Below, piece by piece: positions 1 through 10,374 of a DNA stretch of 64,000 bases (positions within the stretch are counted from its first letter, which is position 1; each line of letters opens with the position of its first letter). Under the pieces are notes generated by a model. It saw only the letters and a list, made by a program, of their open reading frames with translations. It made no database searches and was not told where the DNA came from. The stretch comes from Rhodospirillaceae bacterium (lineage in GTDB: Bacteria > Pseudomonadota > Alphaproteobacteria > Bin65). The stretch is taken from assembly GCA_009840595.1 (NCBI GenBank), contig VXNK01000095.1, positions 36,942 through 100,941 of the forward strand, written 5' to 3'. Made by a program: the position numbers and the translations under genes.

Positions 1-116
1 ATGAGGCGGTGATCGCCGCCAAGCTGGGCGCCATGAAGCGGTCCGACCTGCGCCAGTTGCAGAGCCTTCTGGGCCGCCTGAAAGATCATTTGCACGACAA
101 GGCGGCCGGCGGCTGA
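1..116 (+). CDS. MarR-family-like regulator, C-terminal end only
   Basis: Only the last 37 codons lie in the window, in the frame that stops at 114-116. The peptide is helical and charged and ends with [11 protein letters not shown]. Its [13 protein letters not shown] segment resembles the final dimerisation helix of MarR regulators. MarR-type repressors that sense aryl-CoA esters commonly sit beside aerobic aryl-CoA operons, and the gene lies 36 bases upstream of the crotonase on the same strand. Family assignment is inference from a short fragment plus context; the DNA-binding domain is outside the window. Confidence 0.45.
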   Translation, partial: EAVIAAKLGAMKRSDLRQLQSLLGRLKDHLHDKAAGG

Positions 117-152
117 GCGCCGCTTCCGTCCGCCGCACCTTCGAGGAAGCCG

Positions 153-1031
153 ATGCCCGAAACCGACATGCTCAAGCGCCACGGCCGCATCTTCGGCCAA
201 ATGCTGGAAGACACGTCGCCCGCGCTGGGCGCCGACTACAGGCCGCGCCATTTCAAGTGGGAGGTCGACGGCAAGGTCGCCACGATCACACTCAACCGGC
301 CGGAGAAGAAGAACCCGCTGACCTTCGAGAGCTATGCCGAACTGCGCGATACCTTCCGGGCGCTGAGCTACGCCGAAGATGTCAGGGCGGTGGTGGTGAC
401 GGGCGCCGGCGGCAATTTCTGCACCGGCGGCGACGTCCACGAGATCATTGGTCCGCTGCTCGATCTGGACATGCCCGGCCTGCTCAATTTCACCCGCATG
501 ACCGGCGACCTGGTAAAGGCGATCCGGACCTGTCCTCAACCGGTCATCGCCGCCATCGACGGCATCTGCGCCGGCGCCGGCGGCGCGATCGCCATGGCCT
601 GCGACATCCGCTTCGGCACGCCCGAAGCCAAGGTGCTCTATCTGTTCAACCGGGTGGGACTGGCCGGCTGCGATATGGGCGCGTGCGCCATTCTTCCGCG
701 CATCATCGGCCAGGGCCGGGCCGCCGAACTGCTGTACACCGGCCGCGCCATGACGGGGGACGAGGGCGAGCGCTGGGGCTTCTACAACCGGCTGGTCGAC
801 GGCGGCGAACTTCTCGGGACGGCGCAGGCGTTCGCCGCGCGGCTCGCCGACGGTCCGACCTTCGGCAATTCCATGACCAAGAAGATGCTGGACATGGAAT
901 GGAACATGGGCCTGGAGCAGTATATCGAGGCCGAGGCCCAGGCCCAGGCGATCTGCATGCAGACCCAAGATTACCACCGCGCCTACCACGCCTTCGTGGC
1001 CAAGGAAAAACCGGTGTTCGAGGGCAACTGA
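153..1031 (+). CDS. enoyl-CoA hydratase/isomerase family protein of an aryl-CoA operon
   Basis: 292 aa crotonase-fold protein. The oxyanion-hole segments are [11 protein letters not shown] (about residues 88-98) and [15 protein letters not shown] (about 137-151), followed by the usual LPRIIG helix. It has an N-terminal extension of roughly 30 residues and a long C-terminal helix typical of the crotonases found in 2-aminobenzoyl-CoA clusters. An AGGAA ribosome-binding site precedes the ATG. Its stop codon shares a base with the start of the acyl-CoA dehydrogenase (TGATG), so the two are translationally coupled. The likely role is hydration or ring-product processing of a non-aromatic CoA ester in the cytoplasm. 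The exact reaction cannot be read from sequence. Confidence 0.85.
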   Translation: MPETDMLKRHGRIFGQMLEDTSPALGADYRPRHFKWEVDGKVATITLNRPEKKNPLTFESYAELRDTFRALSYAEDVRAVVVTGAGGNFCTGGDVHEIIGPLLDLDMPGLLNFTRMTGDLVKAIRTCPQPVIAAIDGICAGAGGAIAMACDIRFGTPEAKVLYLFNRVGLAGCDMGACAILPRIIGQGRAAELLYTGRAMTGDEGERWGFYNRLVDGGELLGTAQAFAARLADGPTFGNSMTKKMLDMEWNMGLEQYIEAEAQAQAICMQTQDYHRAYHAFVAKEKPVFEGN

Positions 1032-2221
1032 TGCCGGATTCGACCTATCTCGACTGGCCGTTCCTGGAAGACCGGCACCGACAACTGGCCGCCGATCTTC
1101 GCGCTTGGGCGGAAGCCAATCTCGGCCCGATGGAGCACGAAGTGCACGGCAAGACGGATGTCGACGACATTTGTCTGCGCCTCGTCCGTATGCTGGGCGA
1201 AGCCGGCTGGCTGAAGTTGACCGTGCCGGCGGCATACGGCGGCGCCCATGAGACCCTTGACGTCCGCTCGATCGCCCTCGGGCGCGAAATCCTCGGTTAC
1301 TATCTCGGCCTTGCCGATTTCAGTTTCGTCATGCAGGGGCTCGGCACCGGCGCGATCGCGCTTTACGGCTCGGAGGAGTTGAAGGCCGAATACCTGCCGC
1401 GTGTCGCGACGGGCGAACGGATTGCGGCGCTGGCCATGTCGGAACCCCAGGGCGGGTCGGATGTCGCTGCGCTCGAGACGACCGCCGAGCTTGACGGCAA
1501 TCATTTCGTTCTGAACGGCACCAAAACCTGGATTTCGAACGGCGGCATCGCCGACCATTATGTCGTGATCGCCCGGACCGGCGGGGCGCCCGGCGCAAAG
1601 GGCCTGTCCGCTTTCGTCGTGGACGCCGACATGCCGGGGTTCCGGGTCGCCGGCCGGATCGATGTCATGGCACCTCATCCGCTGGCCACCCTGTCCTTCG
1701 AGAATTGTCGGGTCCCGGCCAGCCATCTGCTGGGCAACCCGGGCGAGGGATTCAAGATTGCGATGGCCAATCTCGATATCTTCCGGACGACGGTCGGCGC
1801 AGCTGCCCTGGGTATGGCGCGCCGGGCGCTGGACGAGGCCGTGACCTATGCGCAGAGCCGCAGGGCGTTCGGCCAGGCGATCGGCGAGTTCCAGCTCATC
1901 CAGGCCAAGATTGCCGAAATGGCGGTCAAGGTGGATGCCATGGCTCTGCTGGTCTATCGCTCCGGCTGGACGAAGGACGTCAAGAATATCCGCGTGACGC
2001 GCGAAAGCTCGATGGCCAAACTGTTTGCAACGGAAGCGGCGCAGGAAGTGGTCGACGAGGCGGTGCAGATCTTCGGCGGGCTGGGCGTGACTGTCGGCCA
2101 GAAGGTTGAGGAACTGTACCGGGAGATCCGCGCCCTGCGCATCTACGAGGGCACAAGCGAAGTGCAGAAACTGGTGATCGCCGGCCAGACGGTGAATGCG
2201 CTCGGAGCCGCCCATGGCTAG
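1031..2221 (+). CDS. acyl-CoA dehydrogenase
   Basis: 396 aa, the normal length for the FAD-dependent acyl-CoA dehydrogenase family. The FAD/substrate signature [14 protein letters not shown] lies near residue 136, and TKTWISNGG follows in the middle beta domain. The C-terminal helical domain carries [16 protein letters not shown] and the [10 protein letters not shown] motif, whose Glu (YEGT) is the usual catalytic base. The start is the ATG overlapping the upstream stop. An upstream in-frame extension exists but is only a shadow of the crotonase gene. In this operon it probably oxidises a cyclohexene- or pimeloyl-type CoA ester formed after ring reduction and hydrolysis. Confidence 0.9.
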   Translation: MPDSTYLDWPFLEDRHRQLAADLRAWAEANLGPMEHEVHGKTDVDDICLRLVRMLGEAGWLKLTVPAAYGGAHETLDVRSIALGREILGYYLGLADFSFVMQGLGTGAIALYGSEELKAEYLPRVATGERIAALAMSEPQGGSDVAALETTAELDGNHFVLNGTKTWISNGGIADHYVVIARTGGAPGAKGLSAFVVDADMPGFRVAGRIDVMAPHPLATLSFENCRVPASHLLGNPGEGFKIAMANLDIFRTTVGAAALGMARRALDEAVTYAQSRRAFGQAIGEFQLIQAKIAEMAVKVDAMALLVYRSGWTKDVKNIRVTRESSMAKLFATEAAQEVVDEAVQIFGGLGVTVGQKVEELYREIRALRIYEGTSEVQKLVIAGQTVNALGAAHG

Positions 2222-3917
2222 GATTCCCGGCGACGGCGTGACCGCCCACACGGACACCTTCGCGCGCGACCGCCTGCCGCCGGAGGAACAGTGGCCGGAC
2301 TTCGATTATTCCGGCCTGCCGGAGTTGGCAGCCTATCCGGACCGGATGAACGCCGCCGTCGAATTCCTCGACCGGGCGGTGGCGGAATTCGGCTGGGGCG
2401 AGCGTCCCTGCATCCACTATGCGGGCGAGGTCTGGACCTATGCTGATCTGATGGCGAAGGCCGACGCCGCGGCCCGGGTGCTGGTCGAGGATATGGGGCT
2501 GGAAACGGGCAACCGGGTGCTGTTGCGCGGCCCGAACAACCCGATGATGGCGGCCTGCTGGATGGCGGTACTGAAGGCCGGCGGGATCGTCGTCGCGACC
2601 ATGCCGCTGCTGCGGGCGCGCGAACTGGCCTACATGGCGGAGAAGGCGCAGATCCGCCATTTCCTGTGCGATCTCAACCTCCGGGCCGAGGGCGATGGCG
2701 CGATGGAGCGGGCGCCGGTCCTGGAGCAGGTGAAATTTTTCACCCCGCTCGGCGACGCGTCCGACCCGGCCGCCGATCTCGATACGGCGATGGCCGGCAA
2801 GCCGGCCGGCTTCGACAATGTCGACACCGCGGCGGACGATATCGGCCTGATCGCCTTTACCTCGGGCACGACCGGCCAGCCCAAGGGCACCGTTCATTTC
2901 CACCGCGACATCCTCGCGATGTGCGACTGCTTCCCGAAACATGTCTACCGGCCGTCGCCGGACGATATCTATGTCGGCACGCCGCCGCTCGCCTTCACCT
3001 TCGGCCTGGGCGCGCAGTTGCTGTTTCCCATGCGGACCGGCGCTTCGGTCGTTTTCTATCCGGGACCGCCGAGCCCGGACCGGCTGCTGGACCTGATCGA
3101 CGAAAACCGCTGCACGACGCTGTACACGGCGCCGACCATGTACCGCGCGCTCGCCGACAAAATCTCCGAAAGCGGAAACGCGCCCGCAACCCTGAGACAA
3201 TGCGTTTCGGCGGGTGAGACCCTGCCCCTGCCGATCTTCGAGGCCTTCAGGGCGGCAACCGGGATACGGATCATCGACGGCCTGGGCTCGACCGAGATGA
3301 TTCATATTTTCGTCTCGGCGGAAGGCGCCGCCATCCGGCCCGGCGCCACCGGCACCGCGATCCCCGGCTACGAGGCCTGCATCATGGACGAGGCCGGCAC
3401 CATCCTGGAGCCGCCCTGCGAAGGCCTGCTGGCGACACGAGGGCCGACCGGTTGCAAATATCTCGACAACGAGGAGCGGCAGCGCGGCTATGTCGTCAAC
3501 GGCTGGAACCTGCCGGGCGACCGCTACCGCCAGGATGCCGACGGCTATTTCTGGTACGTCGCCCGGGCCGACGACATGATCGTTTCGGCCGGCTACAATA
3601 TCGGAGGTCCGGAGGTCGAGGATGCGCTTCTGGACCACCCCAAGGTTCAGGACTGCGCGGTGGTCGGCGCGCCGGACGAGCAGCGCGGCCGGATCGTCAA
3701 GGCCTTCGTCATCCTGCGCGACCCGGCCGATGCGGCAGACGCGACTGCGGAAGAATTGCAGGACTTCGTGAAAGCGGAGATCGCGCCCTACAAGTATCCG
3801 CGCGCCATCGAATTTGTCGACGAACTGCCGCGCACGGAGACCGGAAAGGTCCAGCGCTTCAAATTGCGCCAGATGGAAGAAGAAAAGGCCCGCGAACAGG
3901 GTATCCGGGTGCAATGA
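2214..3917 (+). CDS. aryl-CoA ligase (2-aminobenzoate/benzoate-CoA ligase family)
   Basis: 567 aa AMP-forming ligase of the ANL superfamily. The P-loop-like motif [19 protein letters not shown] is at about residue 222, the A5 motif [10 protein letters not shown] near 358, and the A8 hinge/ADP-like region [16 protein letters not shown] near 450. The adenylation lysine is in [13 protein letters not shown] close to the C-terminus. The N-terminal [19 protein letters not shown] segment is characteristic of the benzoate/2-aminobenzoate-CoA ligase subgroup. I chose the ATG at 2214, which overlaps the upstream stop by 8 bases; an ATG at 2196 is possible. It would activate the aromatic acid with ATP and CoA for the monooxygenase encoded next. 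Confidence 0.85.
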   Translation: MARIPGDGVTAHTDTFARDRLPPEEQWPDFDYSGLPELAAYPDRMNAAVEFLDRAVAEFGWGERPCIHYAGEVWTYADLMAKADAAARVLVEDMGLETGNRVLLRGPNNPMMAACWMAVLKAGGIVVATMPLLRARELAYMAEKAQIRHFLCDLNLRAEGDGAMERAPVLEQVKFFTPLGDASDPAADLDTAMAGKPAGFDNVDTAADDIGLIAFTSGTTGQPKGTVHFHRDILAMCDCFPKHVYRPSPDDIYVGTPPLAFTFGLGAQLLFPMRTGASVVFYPGPPSPDRLLDLIDENRCTTLYTAPTMYRALADKISESGNAPATLRQCVSAGETLPLPIFEAFRAATGIRIIDGLGSTEMIHIFVSAEGAAIRPGATGTAIPGYEACIMDEAGTILEPPCEGLLATRGPTGCKYLDNEERQRGYVVNGWNLPGDRYRQDADGYFWYVARADDMIVSAGYNIGGPEVEDALLDHPKVQDCAVVGAPDEQRGRIVKAFVILRDPADAADATAEELQDFVKAEIAPYKYPRAIEFVDELPRTETGKVQRFKLRQMEEEKAREQGIRVQ

Positions 3918-4032
3918 ACCGGATCGCCGGACCCGGCGCCCTCGCCGCCGTTGCAACCTTCGCTGAAATATCGACTTATACCGCGACCCTAGCCGGTGCC
4001 CCGCCTCGGCCCGGAAAAGTGCAGGACAGAGC

Positions 4033-6315
4033 ATGAAGATCAACTGCCTCGGCGGCGGGCCGGGAAGCCTGTATTTCGCGATCCTGATGAAGAAGTCCTA
4101 CCCGGACGCACAGATCGCGATCTACGAGCAGAACCGTCACGACGATACCTTCGGCTTCGGCGTCGTCTTCTCGGACCGGACGATGGAAGGCTTCCGTGAG
4201 GCCGACGCGCCGACCCACGAGGCGATCACCCGGTCGTTCGAGCACTGGGACGATATCGACATCCACATCAAAGGCCGGGTGCTGAAATCGACCGGCCACG
4301 GATTCGCCGGCATGTCCCGGGTCAAGATGCTGCTGCTGATGCAGGACCGCTGCCGCGAACTCGGCATCGATATGCATTTCGAGGAGCGGATCGAGGATCC
4401 GGAAGACCTGCGCGACTGCGACCTGCTCTATGCCGCCGACGGGGTCAACTCGGTCGCCCGCGAGCGTTGGAAAGACCGGTTCCGCCCGACGCTCGATTTC
4501 CGGCCCAACCGCTTCGTCTGGCTCGGCTCCGATTTCAACTTCCCGGCTTTCACCTTCCATTTCATCGAAAACAGCCACGGCCTGTGGCGGACGCACTGCT
4601 ATCGCTACGTCCAGGACATGTCGACGCTCATCATAGAGTGCACCGACGACACCTTCGCCAACACCGGCCTGGAGGTCACCGACGAGGATGCGACGGTCGC
4701 CTACGTCGCCGATCTGCTGCGTCCCTATATCGGCGACGCGCAGATCGTCAGGAACCGATCCCATTGGCGCCAGTTTCCCAATATTTCCTGCGATAACTGG
4801 TCGTTCGACAATGTCGTTCTGGCCGGCGACGCGGTGCACACCGCCCATTTCTCGATCGGCTCCGGCACCAAGCTGGCGATGGAAGACTCGATCGCCCTGC
4901 ACGGCGCGATTCTCGAGACCGGCGATATCGGCAAGGGACTCGTGCAGTATGAAGAAGCCTACAAGCCGCAGGTCGAGAGCCTGCAGCGGTCGGCCAAGGT
5001 TTCCCAGCGCTGGTTCGAGGAAACCGAACGCTACTACGACACTCTGGAGCCGATCCAGTTCGGCTTCTCGCTGCTGACCCGCAGCCTGCGCATCAGCCAC
5101 GGCAACCTGCGCCTGCGCGACGCCGCTTATGTCGAGAGCGTGGACAAATGGTTCGCCGCCGGCGCGGCCAACCGGTCGGGCATCAACCTGCCGGACGGGC
5201 CGCCGCCGCCGCCCATGTTCACGCCGTTCAGGCTGCGCGACATGGTTCTGGACAACCGGATCGTCGTCTCGCCCATGTGCCAGTATTCCGCCGAGGACGG
5301 CATGCCCGACGACTGGCATCTCGTCCATCTCGGCAGCCGCGCCATGGGTGGCGCCGGACTGGTCATCGCGGAAATGACCAATGTCAGCCGCGAAGGGCGG
5401 ATCAGCCCCGGCTGCACCGGCATCTACAGCGACGACCATGTCGCCGGCTGGAAACGGATCACGGACTATGTCCATCGCTATACGCAGGCGAAGATCGGCC
5501 TGCAGCTCGGCCATTCCGGGCGCAAGGGCTCAACGACCCTGCTATGGGAAGGGTTTGACGAGCCGCTGCCGGAGGGCAGCTGGCCGATCATGGCGGCCTC
5601 GCCCCTGCCCTACAAGCCGCACAGCCAGGTGCCCCGGGAGATGGACCGGGCCGACATGGACCGGGTGGTCGAGGAGTACCGCCAGGCGGCCCTGCGCGCC
5701 GAGCGGGCAGGCTTCGACATGCTCGAAGTCCACATGGCGCACGGCTATCTGCTCAACAACTTCGTCTCGCCGCTGACCAACATCCGCACCGACGAATACG
5801 GCGGCAGCCTGGAAAACCGGATGCGCTTCCCGCTCGAGGTCTTTCGTGCGGTGCGGGATGTCTGGCCGGCGGAAAGACCGATCTCGGTGCGGATTTCGGC
5901 TCACGACTGGAAGGCCGGCGGCACCACGCCGCCCGATGCGGTGGAAGTCGCCCGGCTGCTCTACGCCGCCGGGGCCGACATTATTGACGCCTCCTCAGGC
6001 CAGGTCGTGTCCGATGAGGAACCGGAATACGGCCGGCTGTTCCAGACGCCGTTCGCCGAGCGCATCCGCCTTGAGCTCGATCGGCCGACCATGGCGGTCG
6101 GCGCGATCAGTTCCTACGAGGACGCCAACTCCATCCTGGCCGGCGGGCGCGCCGATCTCTGCGTGATCGCCCGGGCCCATCTGTACGATCCCTACTGGAC
6201 CCGCCACGCGGCCTACGAGATGGATCGGATCGGCTACGGCAAGGTCGAATGGCCGCCGCAATACGACACGCTGAACCGCGGCTACATCTGGCGATTCGAT
6301 TCGGCGGAGAAGTAA
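4033..6315 (+). CDS. bifunctional salicylyl-CoA 5-hydroxylase / 2-aminobenzoyl-CoA monooxygenase-reductase
   Basis: 760 aa fusion of two flavoenzymes. Residues 1 to about 390 form a FAD aromatic hydroxylase: [10 protein letters not shown] at the N-terminus binds the ADP part, and [16 protein letters not shown] near 270 contacts the flavin. Residues about 395-760 form an Old Yellow Enzyme-type FMN domain, with [22 protein letters not shown] and [11 protein letters not shown]. This architecture is that of 2-aminobenzoyl-CoA monooxygenase/reductase, which hydroxylates and then reduces the ring of an aryl-CoA ester. The ligase, dehydrogenase and crotonase upstream fit the same pathway. Salicylyl-CoA and 2-aminobenzoyl-CoA cannot be distinguished from sequence. 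The 115 bases before it hold no convincing gene. Confidence 0.9.
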   Translation: MKINCLGGGPGSLYFAILMKKSYPDAQIAIYEQNRHDDTFGFGVVFSDRTMEGFREADAPTHEAITRSFEHWDDIDIHIKGRVLKSTGHGFAGMSRVKMLLLMQDRCRELGIDMHFEERIEDPEDLRDCDLLYAADGVNSVARERWKDRFRPTLDFRPNRFVWLGSDFNFPAFTFHFIENSHGLWRTHCYRYVQDMSTLIIECTDDTFANTGLEVTDEDATVAYVADLLRPYIGDAQIVRNRSHWRQFPNISCDNWSFDNVVLAGDAVHTAHFSIGSGTKLAMEDSIALHGAILETGDIGKGLVQYEEAYKPQVESLQRSAKVSQRWFEETERYYDTLEPIQFGFSLLTRSLRISHGNLRLRDAAYVESVDKWFAAGAANRSGINLPDGPPPPPMFTPFRLRDMVLDNRIVVSPMCQYSAEDGMPDDWHLVHLGSRAMGGAGLVIAEMTNVSREGRISPGCTGIYSDDHVAGWKRITDYVHRYTQAKIGLQLGHSGRKGSTTLLWEGFDEPLPEGSWPIMAASPLPYKPHSQVPREMDRADMDRVVEEYRQAALRAERAGFDMLEVHMAHGYLLNNFVSPLTNIRTDEYGGSLENRMRFPLEVFRAVRDVWPAERPISVRISAHDWKAGGTTPPDAVEVARLLYAAGADIIDASSGQVVSDEEPEYGRLFQTPFAERIRLELDRPTMAVGAISSYEDANSILAGGRADLCVIARAHLYDPYWTRHAAYEMDRIGYGKVEWPPQYDTLNRGYIWRFDSAEK

Positions 6316-6346
6316 CGGCCGCCAGCCTGCCCGCCGCCCGGCTGCC

Positions 6347-6613
6347 TTAAGCCCGTTGCTTGCGCCGCCGGTTCTGCCGACGGACCAGGCCTTTCTGGGC
6401 GCGGGCTTTGTCTTCGGCAATCCGCTGGTCGCCTTCTGGCGGCAGGCCCATGGCGGTGAGGCGCGCGGGCAGGGCGGCCATCACGGCGTCGCGCTGCCCG
6501 TCGGAATAGGCCAACCAGTTCTCCACCTCCTCGCCGCTGCGCCCGCAGCCGAAGCACCATCCGCTCGTCCGGTCGAGTTCGCACACCAGAAGACAGGGCG
6601 ACCTGACGGTCAC
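6347..6613 (-). CDS. DUF1289 family protein
   Basis: 88 aa, small and basic at the C-terminus. Four cysteines near the N-terminus (SPCLLVCELDRTSGWCFGCG) match the DUF1289 pattern, a probable metal- or cluster-binding knuckle, followed by the conserved ENWLAYSDGQR helix. It starts 9 bases downstream of the ketopantoate reductase stop, so it is probably the last gene of a three-gene leftward operon. The function of the family is not established. Confidence 0.85.
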   Translation of the reverse strand: MTVRSPCLLVCELDRTSGWCFGCGRSGEEVENWLAYSDGQRDAVMAALPARLTAMGLPPEGDQRIAEDKARAQKGLVRRQNRRRKQRA

Positions 6614-6622
6614 GGCGCCCGC

Positions 6623-7600
6623 CTAGGGATAGAGGTCATCGACCTGCGCCCGCATCTTGACGAGGGCGGCGACGATATCGACGGTCGGCGTGTCGACCTT
6701 GACAAGCCGGCCCAGTTCCTGCACCGCGCAGACCAGCGCGTCGATCTCCATTTTCCGGCCGGCGTCGAGATCCTGCAGCATGGAGGTGCGGTGGGCGCCG
6801 ACCTTGCCCGCGCCGTCGATCCGCTTGTCGAGGTCGAGGCCGAACGACACGCCAAGCGCCTCTCCCACGGCCTGCGCCTCGGCCATCATGGCGACGATCA
6901 CCGGGCGGACAAGCGGGTCGTACGCCATTTGCCCCAGGGTTGCGCCGGTGAGCGCGCTCACCGGGTTGAAGCTCAGGTTGCCCCATAACTTCAGCCAGAT
7001 TTCGTCCCGGATGCGCGGCCGGACGGGCGCAGAAAAGCCGGCGGCCTTGAGGGTGTCCGACAGGCGCCGCACCCGGTCGGACTTGCTGCCGTCGGGCTCG
7101 CCAAGCGAGAAGCGGTTGAGCGAAATGTGGCGGATCTTACCGGGCGCGACGGCTTCGGCGGCCGGATAGACGACGCAGCCGATCGCCCGTTCCGGCCCGA
7201 TCGTCTGCCATTGGATGCCGCCCGGATCGACGGTTTCGAGGCGCGTGCCGGCGAGCTCGCCGCCATGATCGTGAAAATACCACCAAGGCACACCGTTGGT
7301 CGCAGTGACGACGGTGGTCTCCGGGCCCAGCATCGGCGCCATTTCCGGTGCGATGACGGGCGCTGCGTTGGCCTTGACGGCGACGATCACGGCGTCGTGC
7401 GGACCGGCCTCGGCAGGATCGTCCGTTACCGCCGGCCACCCGACCCGCGTTTCGCCTTCGATGTGCAGCGTAATGCCGTTCTCGCGGATCGCTTCGAGGG
7501 TCCGGTTCCGAGCGATCACGGTAACGTCGGCCCCGGCGCGGGCCAGTTCGCATCCCAGATAGCCGCCGATGGCGCCCGCGCCGTAAATCGCGATCTTCAT
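6623..7600 (-). CDS. 2-dehydropantoate 2-reductase family protein
   Basis: 325 aa. The N-terminal Rossmann motif is GAGAIGGYLGCELA, and the conserved segment VTDDPAEAGPHDAVIVAVKA follows. A C-terminal helical ApbA/PanE domain carries KLWGNLSFNPVSALTG, which includes the catalytic-type Lys and Asn. The family reduces ketopantoate with NADPH, but many paralogues act on other 2-oxo acids. Its ATG overlaps the stop of the upstream acyl-CoA synthetase gene by 4 bases (ATGA). Pairing with an acyl-CoA ligase and DUF1289 rather than panB/panC makes a catabolic paralogue more likely than the biosynthetic PanE. Confidence 0.85.
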   Translation of the reverse strand: MKIAIYGAGAIGGYLGCELARAGADVTVIARNRTLEAIRENGITLHIEGETRVGWPAVTDDPAEAGPHDAVIVAVKANAAPVIAPEMAPMLGPETTVVTATNGVPWWYFHDHGGELAGTRLETVDPGGIQWQTIGPERAIGCVVYPAAEAVAPGKIRHISLNRFSLGEPDGSKSDRVRRLSDTLKAAGFSAPVRPRIRDEIWLKLWGNLSFNPVSALTGATLGQMAYDPLVRPVIVAMMAEAQAVGEALGVSFGLDLDKRIDGAGKVGAHRTSMLQDLDAGRKMEIDALVCAVQELGRLVKVDTPTVDIVAALVKMRAQVDDLYP

Positions 7601-9120
7601 AGAAATTGCGCCAGTTTCTCGTGCAGGCCGATGCGCTGGACCTTTCCGGTCGCGCCCTTCGGAATTTCCTCGAGCACGATAATGCGGCGCGGCACCTTGA
7701 AGTCGGCCAGCCTCCGGGCCACGAAGTTCCGCAGCGCGCGCTCGTCCACGCCGTCTTTCCCGGCCGGCACGATGGCCGCGGCGACCTCCTCGCCCAGTTT
7801 GTCGTGAGGCAGGGCGAAGGTAACCGCCTGCGCCACGGCGGGATGGTCGAGCAGCGCTTCGTCGACCTCGCGCGGCGAAATCTTCTCGCCGCCCCGGTTG
7901 ATGATCTCCTTGAGGCGTCCTGTAATCGTCAGATAGCCGTCGCCGTCCAGCATCCCCTGGTCGCCGGTATGGAACCAGCCGCCGGCAAAGGCTTCCGCAT
8001 TGGCCTCGGGGTTGGCCTCGTAGCCAGGCGTGACATTGGCGCCGCGGATACAGACTTCGCCGACGGTTCCCGCCGTTACCGGCCGGTTCGCAGCGTCGAG
8101 AACCGCGATCTCCGGCCCGGCCGCGACGCCCACGGTGCCCGGTTTGCGGGCGGCGGGCGGCAGTGGGTTCGACGCCATCTGGTGGGCGGCTTCGGTCATG
8201 CCATAGCTTTCGATGACCGGGCAGCCGAACGTCTCTTCCAGCGCCGCCATGATCTGCGGCGGCAGCGAAGAGGAGGACGAGCGGATGAAGCGCAGATCGG
8301 CGCTGTCTATCGCAGCCCTGTTGCGGCCGGCGCGGGACAGGATCGCCTGGTGCATGGTGGGCACGGCGCTGTACCAGGTCGGCGCGGCTTCCGCCATCCA
8401 GGCGAAGAAGCGCAGTGCGTTGAACCCCGGCGAGCACCAGACCGAAGCGCCGGCAGCGAGGCTCGCCAGCACCGCGCCGATCAGGCCGTGGATGTGGAAC
8501 AGCGGCATGACATTCAGGCATCGATCGGCGGGCGTCAGTGCCAGGGTCTGCGCGATGTTCCGTGCCGACGTGCAGATATTGCGCTGGGTCAGGGGAACGA
8601 TCTTCGGCCGCGAGGTTGTCCCGGATGTGTGGAGGATCAGCGCAATATCGTCGGGCCCCGGCGCCGAAGTGTCCGCGGTTGTTTCGCGCTGCGGTCCGGT
8701 AAGGGTGAACGCGCCGGCCGGTCCGGCTGCATCGGGCGCCAGTTCGATAACCGGCACCGACAGTTCGGCCGCAATCCCGCGCGCCGGGCTTTCCATGTCC
8801 CGTTCGACAATCAGGGCGTCAGCGCGCAGATCGCTCAGGTAGAAGCGAAATTCCTCGGCCCGGTAGGCCGGGTTGAGCGGTGCGGTGGTGGCACATCCCG
8901 CCAGGGCAACGAAGGCCGCGGCCGTTTCCGGACCGTTGGGCAGCACGATGGCGACCCGGCCGCCGCGGCCGATTCCGCAGCCGGCAAGGCTGGCCGCGGT
9001 CCTGCCGCACAAGGCGCGCAGTCCTTCATTGTCGAGGCTGTCGCGCCGTTCGCCGCCGATCGCGGGTGCTCCAGGGGGACCGGCTTGCAGCAGGTCCAGA
9101 ACGGTTTCCGGCTTGTCCAT
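7597..9120 (-). CDS. AMP-dependent acyl-CoA synthetase, oxalate-CoA ligase-like
   Basis: 507 aa ANL-superfamily ligase. The phosphate-binding motif LHTSGTTSRPKIVPLTQ is near residue 167, MPLFHIHGLIGA follows, then ESYGMTEAAHQMASNP and the hinge region GRLKEIINRGGEKISPREV. The adenylation Lys is in PKGATGKVQRIGL at the C-terminus. Length and motifs resemble the short-chain or oxalyl-CoA synthetase branch (Pcs60/AAE3 type), but the substrate cannot be fixed from sequence. It is the first gene of the leftward operon with the ketopantoate reductase-like gene. The 54 bases between it and phaR belong to no gene. Confidence 0.85.
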   Translation of the reverse strand: MDKPETVLDLLQAGPPGAPAIGGERRDSLDNEGLRALCGRTAASLAGCGIGRGGRVAIVLPNGPETAAAFVALAGCATTAPLNPAYRAEEFRFYLSDLRADALIVERDMESPARGIAAELSVPVIELAPDAAGPAGAFTLTGPQRETTADTSAPGPDDIALILHTSGTTSRPKIVPLTQRNICTSARNIAQTLALTPADRCLNVMPLFHIHGLIGAVLASLAAGASVWCSPGFNALRFFAWMAEAAPTWYSAVPTMHQAILSRAGRNRAAIDSADLRFIRSSSSSLPPQIMAALEETFGCPVIESYGMTEAAHQMASNPLPPAARKPGTVGVAAGPEIAVLDAANRPVTAGTVGEVCIRGANVTPGYEANPEANAEAFAGGWFHTGDQGMLDGDGYLTITGRLKEIINRGGEKISPREVDEALLDHPAVAQAVTFALPHDKLGEEVAAAIVPAGKDGVDERALRNFVARRLADFKVPRRIIVLEEIPKGATGKVQRIGLHEKLAQFL

Positions 9121-9174
9121 GGGCAGTCGCTGCTGTTGGAATTGCCGGCGAGCCGGCCGTCGGGAAGGCTGCGC

Positions 9175-9774
9175 CTAACTCTTCCTGTTCAGGCCGGCCA
9201 GCGCCTGCATCTGTTCCTGCAGCGCATCGATCTGCGCCTGCATCAGGGCAAAGGGATCGCCAGCACCCGCCGCCGGCTTCCCGTCCTCAGGTCTGGCGGC
9301 GCGGGTGGCCTGGTACGGATTGAACATCGCCAGCGCCTGTTTCATCATTTCCATGTTTTGCTGGCTCAGGTCTTCCAGAGAGCCGAACGGGAACAGGCCG
9401 TCAAAGGCCTGGGTCATGTATTCGCGCATCTGCTCCTGATTGTCGATGAAGCTCTCCATGCTGTGCTCGAGATATTTGGGCACGAGCTCCTGAAGCGAAT
9501 CTCCGTACAAGCCGATCAACTGGCGGAGGAAACCGATCGGCAAGAGGTTCTGCCCCTTGGCTTCTTCCTCGACGATGATCTGGGTCAGCACCGACCGCGT
9601 GATGTCGTCGCCGGTCTTCGCGTCGTAGACGACGAAATCAATGTCGTTGCGGACCATGCCGCTCAGGTCGTCCAGGGTGACGTAGCTGCTGGTCGCCGTG
9701 TTGTAGAGGCGGCGATTGGCGTATTTCTTGATGACAACCTGGCCGTCGTCGCCCGGCCTTTTCTTGCTCGGCAT
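9175..9774 (-). CDS. phaR: polyhydroxyalkanoate synthesis repressor PhaR
   Basis: 199 aa. The N-terminal PHB/PHA accumulation regulator DNA-binding domain is clear: VVIKKYANRRLYNTATSSYV followed by DDLSGMVRNDIDFVVYDAKTG and the ITRSVLTQIIVEEE helix. The C-terminal part is Gln/Met-rich and ends in a coiled coil (ALMQAQIDALQEQMQAL). PhaR represses PHA genes until it binds nascent polymer granules. I chose the ATG at 9774, directly before the conserved domain; the longer in-frame extension upstream is not conserved in type. It is divergent from the small coiled-coil gene and the PhaC-like gene and near phaAB, as expected. Confidence 0.92.
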   Translation of the reverse strand: MPSKKRPGDDGQVVIKKYANRRLYNTATSSYVTLDDLSGMVRNDIDFVVYDAKTGDDITRSVLTQIIVEEEAKGQNLLPIGFLRQLIGLYGDSLQELVPKYLEHSMESFIDNQEQMREYMTQAFDGLFPFGSLEDLSQQNMEMMKQALAMFNPYQATRAARPEDGKPAAGAGDPFALMQAQIDALQEQMQALAGLNRKS

Positions 9775-9879
9775 GGCGATGCAGTCCTCCCGCAACTTCC
9801 GGCGCCCGCACCCGATCGAACGATCCCCGAGGGCGGGGAGCCTGTCCCTTGAGCCGATTTTTCCAAGACTGCCAGCAAT

Positions 9880-9888
9880 TTGCCGCAA
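9880..9888. promoter_or_regulatory. candidate PhaR operator in the phaR upstream region
   Basis: TTGCCGCAA is a 9-bp dyad in the 213-base divergent intergenic region between phaR and the small coiled-coil gene. It is followed by further TGCGCAA and TTTCGCAAGCGCGCAA elements. PhaR regulators recognise TGC...GCA-type dyads, and autoregulation is common in the family. The assignment to PhaR is inference from motif and position. Confidence 0.35.
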
Positions 9889-9987
9889 TGCGCAAGATTC
9901 ATTTCGCAAGCGCGCAATGGCATCGGCGCGGAAAAGAGCCGGGCGCAAAGAAATTGGCCCGGATTTCCGGCCGCGCTATGGTGGGCC

Positions 9988-10374
9988 ATGACCGGCACGG
10001 AAGAAGAGAGCGCGCGTCGCGATACGCCTGACCCGCTGGACGAACTGGCCCGGCAATATCTCGACCTGTGGCAGGATCAGGTGACGGCGCTCTCCGCAAA
10101 CCCGGCCGTTTCGGAGGCGATCTCCGGCTTTTTTGCCCGGTGGGCGCAGGCCGCCGCTACCGCGGCCCCGGGAGATCCGGAAGCAGCGCCGGCGACCCCG
10201 GCGGGGGAGGCAGCGGGGAAGACGCAGGATGAAACCCGATCGGATCGCTCTCAACCGGAGGATGTCGCCGCGCCCCTTCGGCCTGCATCTGTGGATGGCG
10301 ACGGTCGCTTCCGCGAATTGCTTGAGCGGCTTGAGCGGATTGAGGAACGGCTGGCCCGGCTGGAACGGTCCTGA
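9988..10374 (+). CDS. small PhaE/phasin-like coiled-coil protein beside a PhaC-like hydrolase
   Basis: 128 aa in three parts. The N-terminal helix (DELARQYLDLWQDQ, then a segment ending ISGFFARW) resembles the start of PhaE- and phasin-like proteins. A Pro/Ala/Glu-rich low-complexity linker follows. The C-terminal leucine-rich coiled coil is ELLERLERIEERLARLE. The last 113 bases overlap the start of the PhaC-like gene in another frame. Location between phaR and phaC/phaA/phaB suggests a granule-associated protein or a synthase partner subunit. No database family is recognised with certainty; function is inference from composition and context. Confidence 0.65.
   Translation: MTGTEEESARRDTPDPLDELARQYLDLWQDQVTALSANPAVSEAISGFFARWAQAAATAAPGDPEAAPATPAGEAAGKTQDETRSDRSQPEDVAAPLRPASVDGDGRFRELLERLERIEERLARLERS

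Noticed and set aside
3914..4036. Short rightward frame of 40 codons between the CoA ligase and the fused flavoenzyme
   Set aside because: It overlaps both neighbours by a few bases, has no ribosome-binding site or recognisable sequence, and is more simply a spacer.
1980..4043. Long open frame antisense to the acyl-CoA dehydrogenase and ligase genes
   Set aside because: Its Arg/Gly/His-rich translation is the usual antisense shadow of GC-rich coding DNA; the sense genes have complete family motifs. The same applies to many other long antisense frames in the window.
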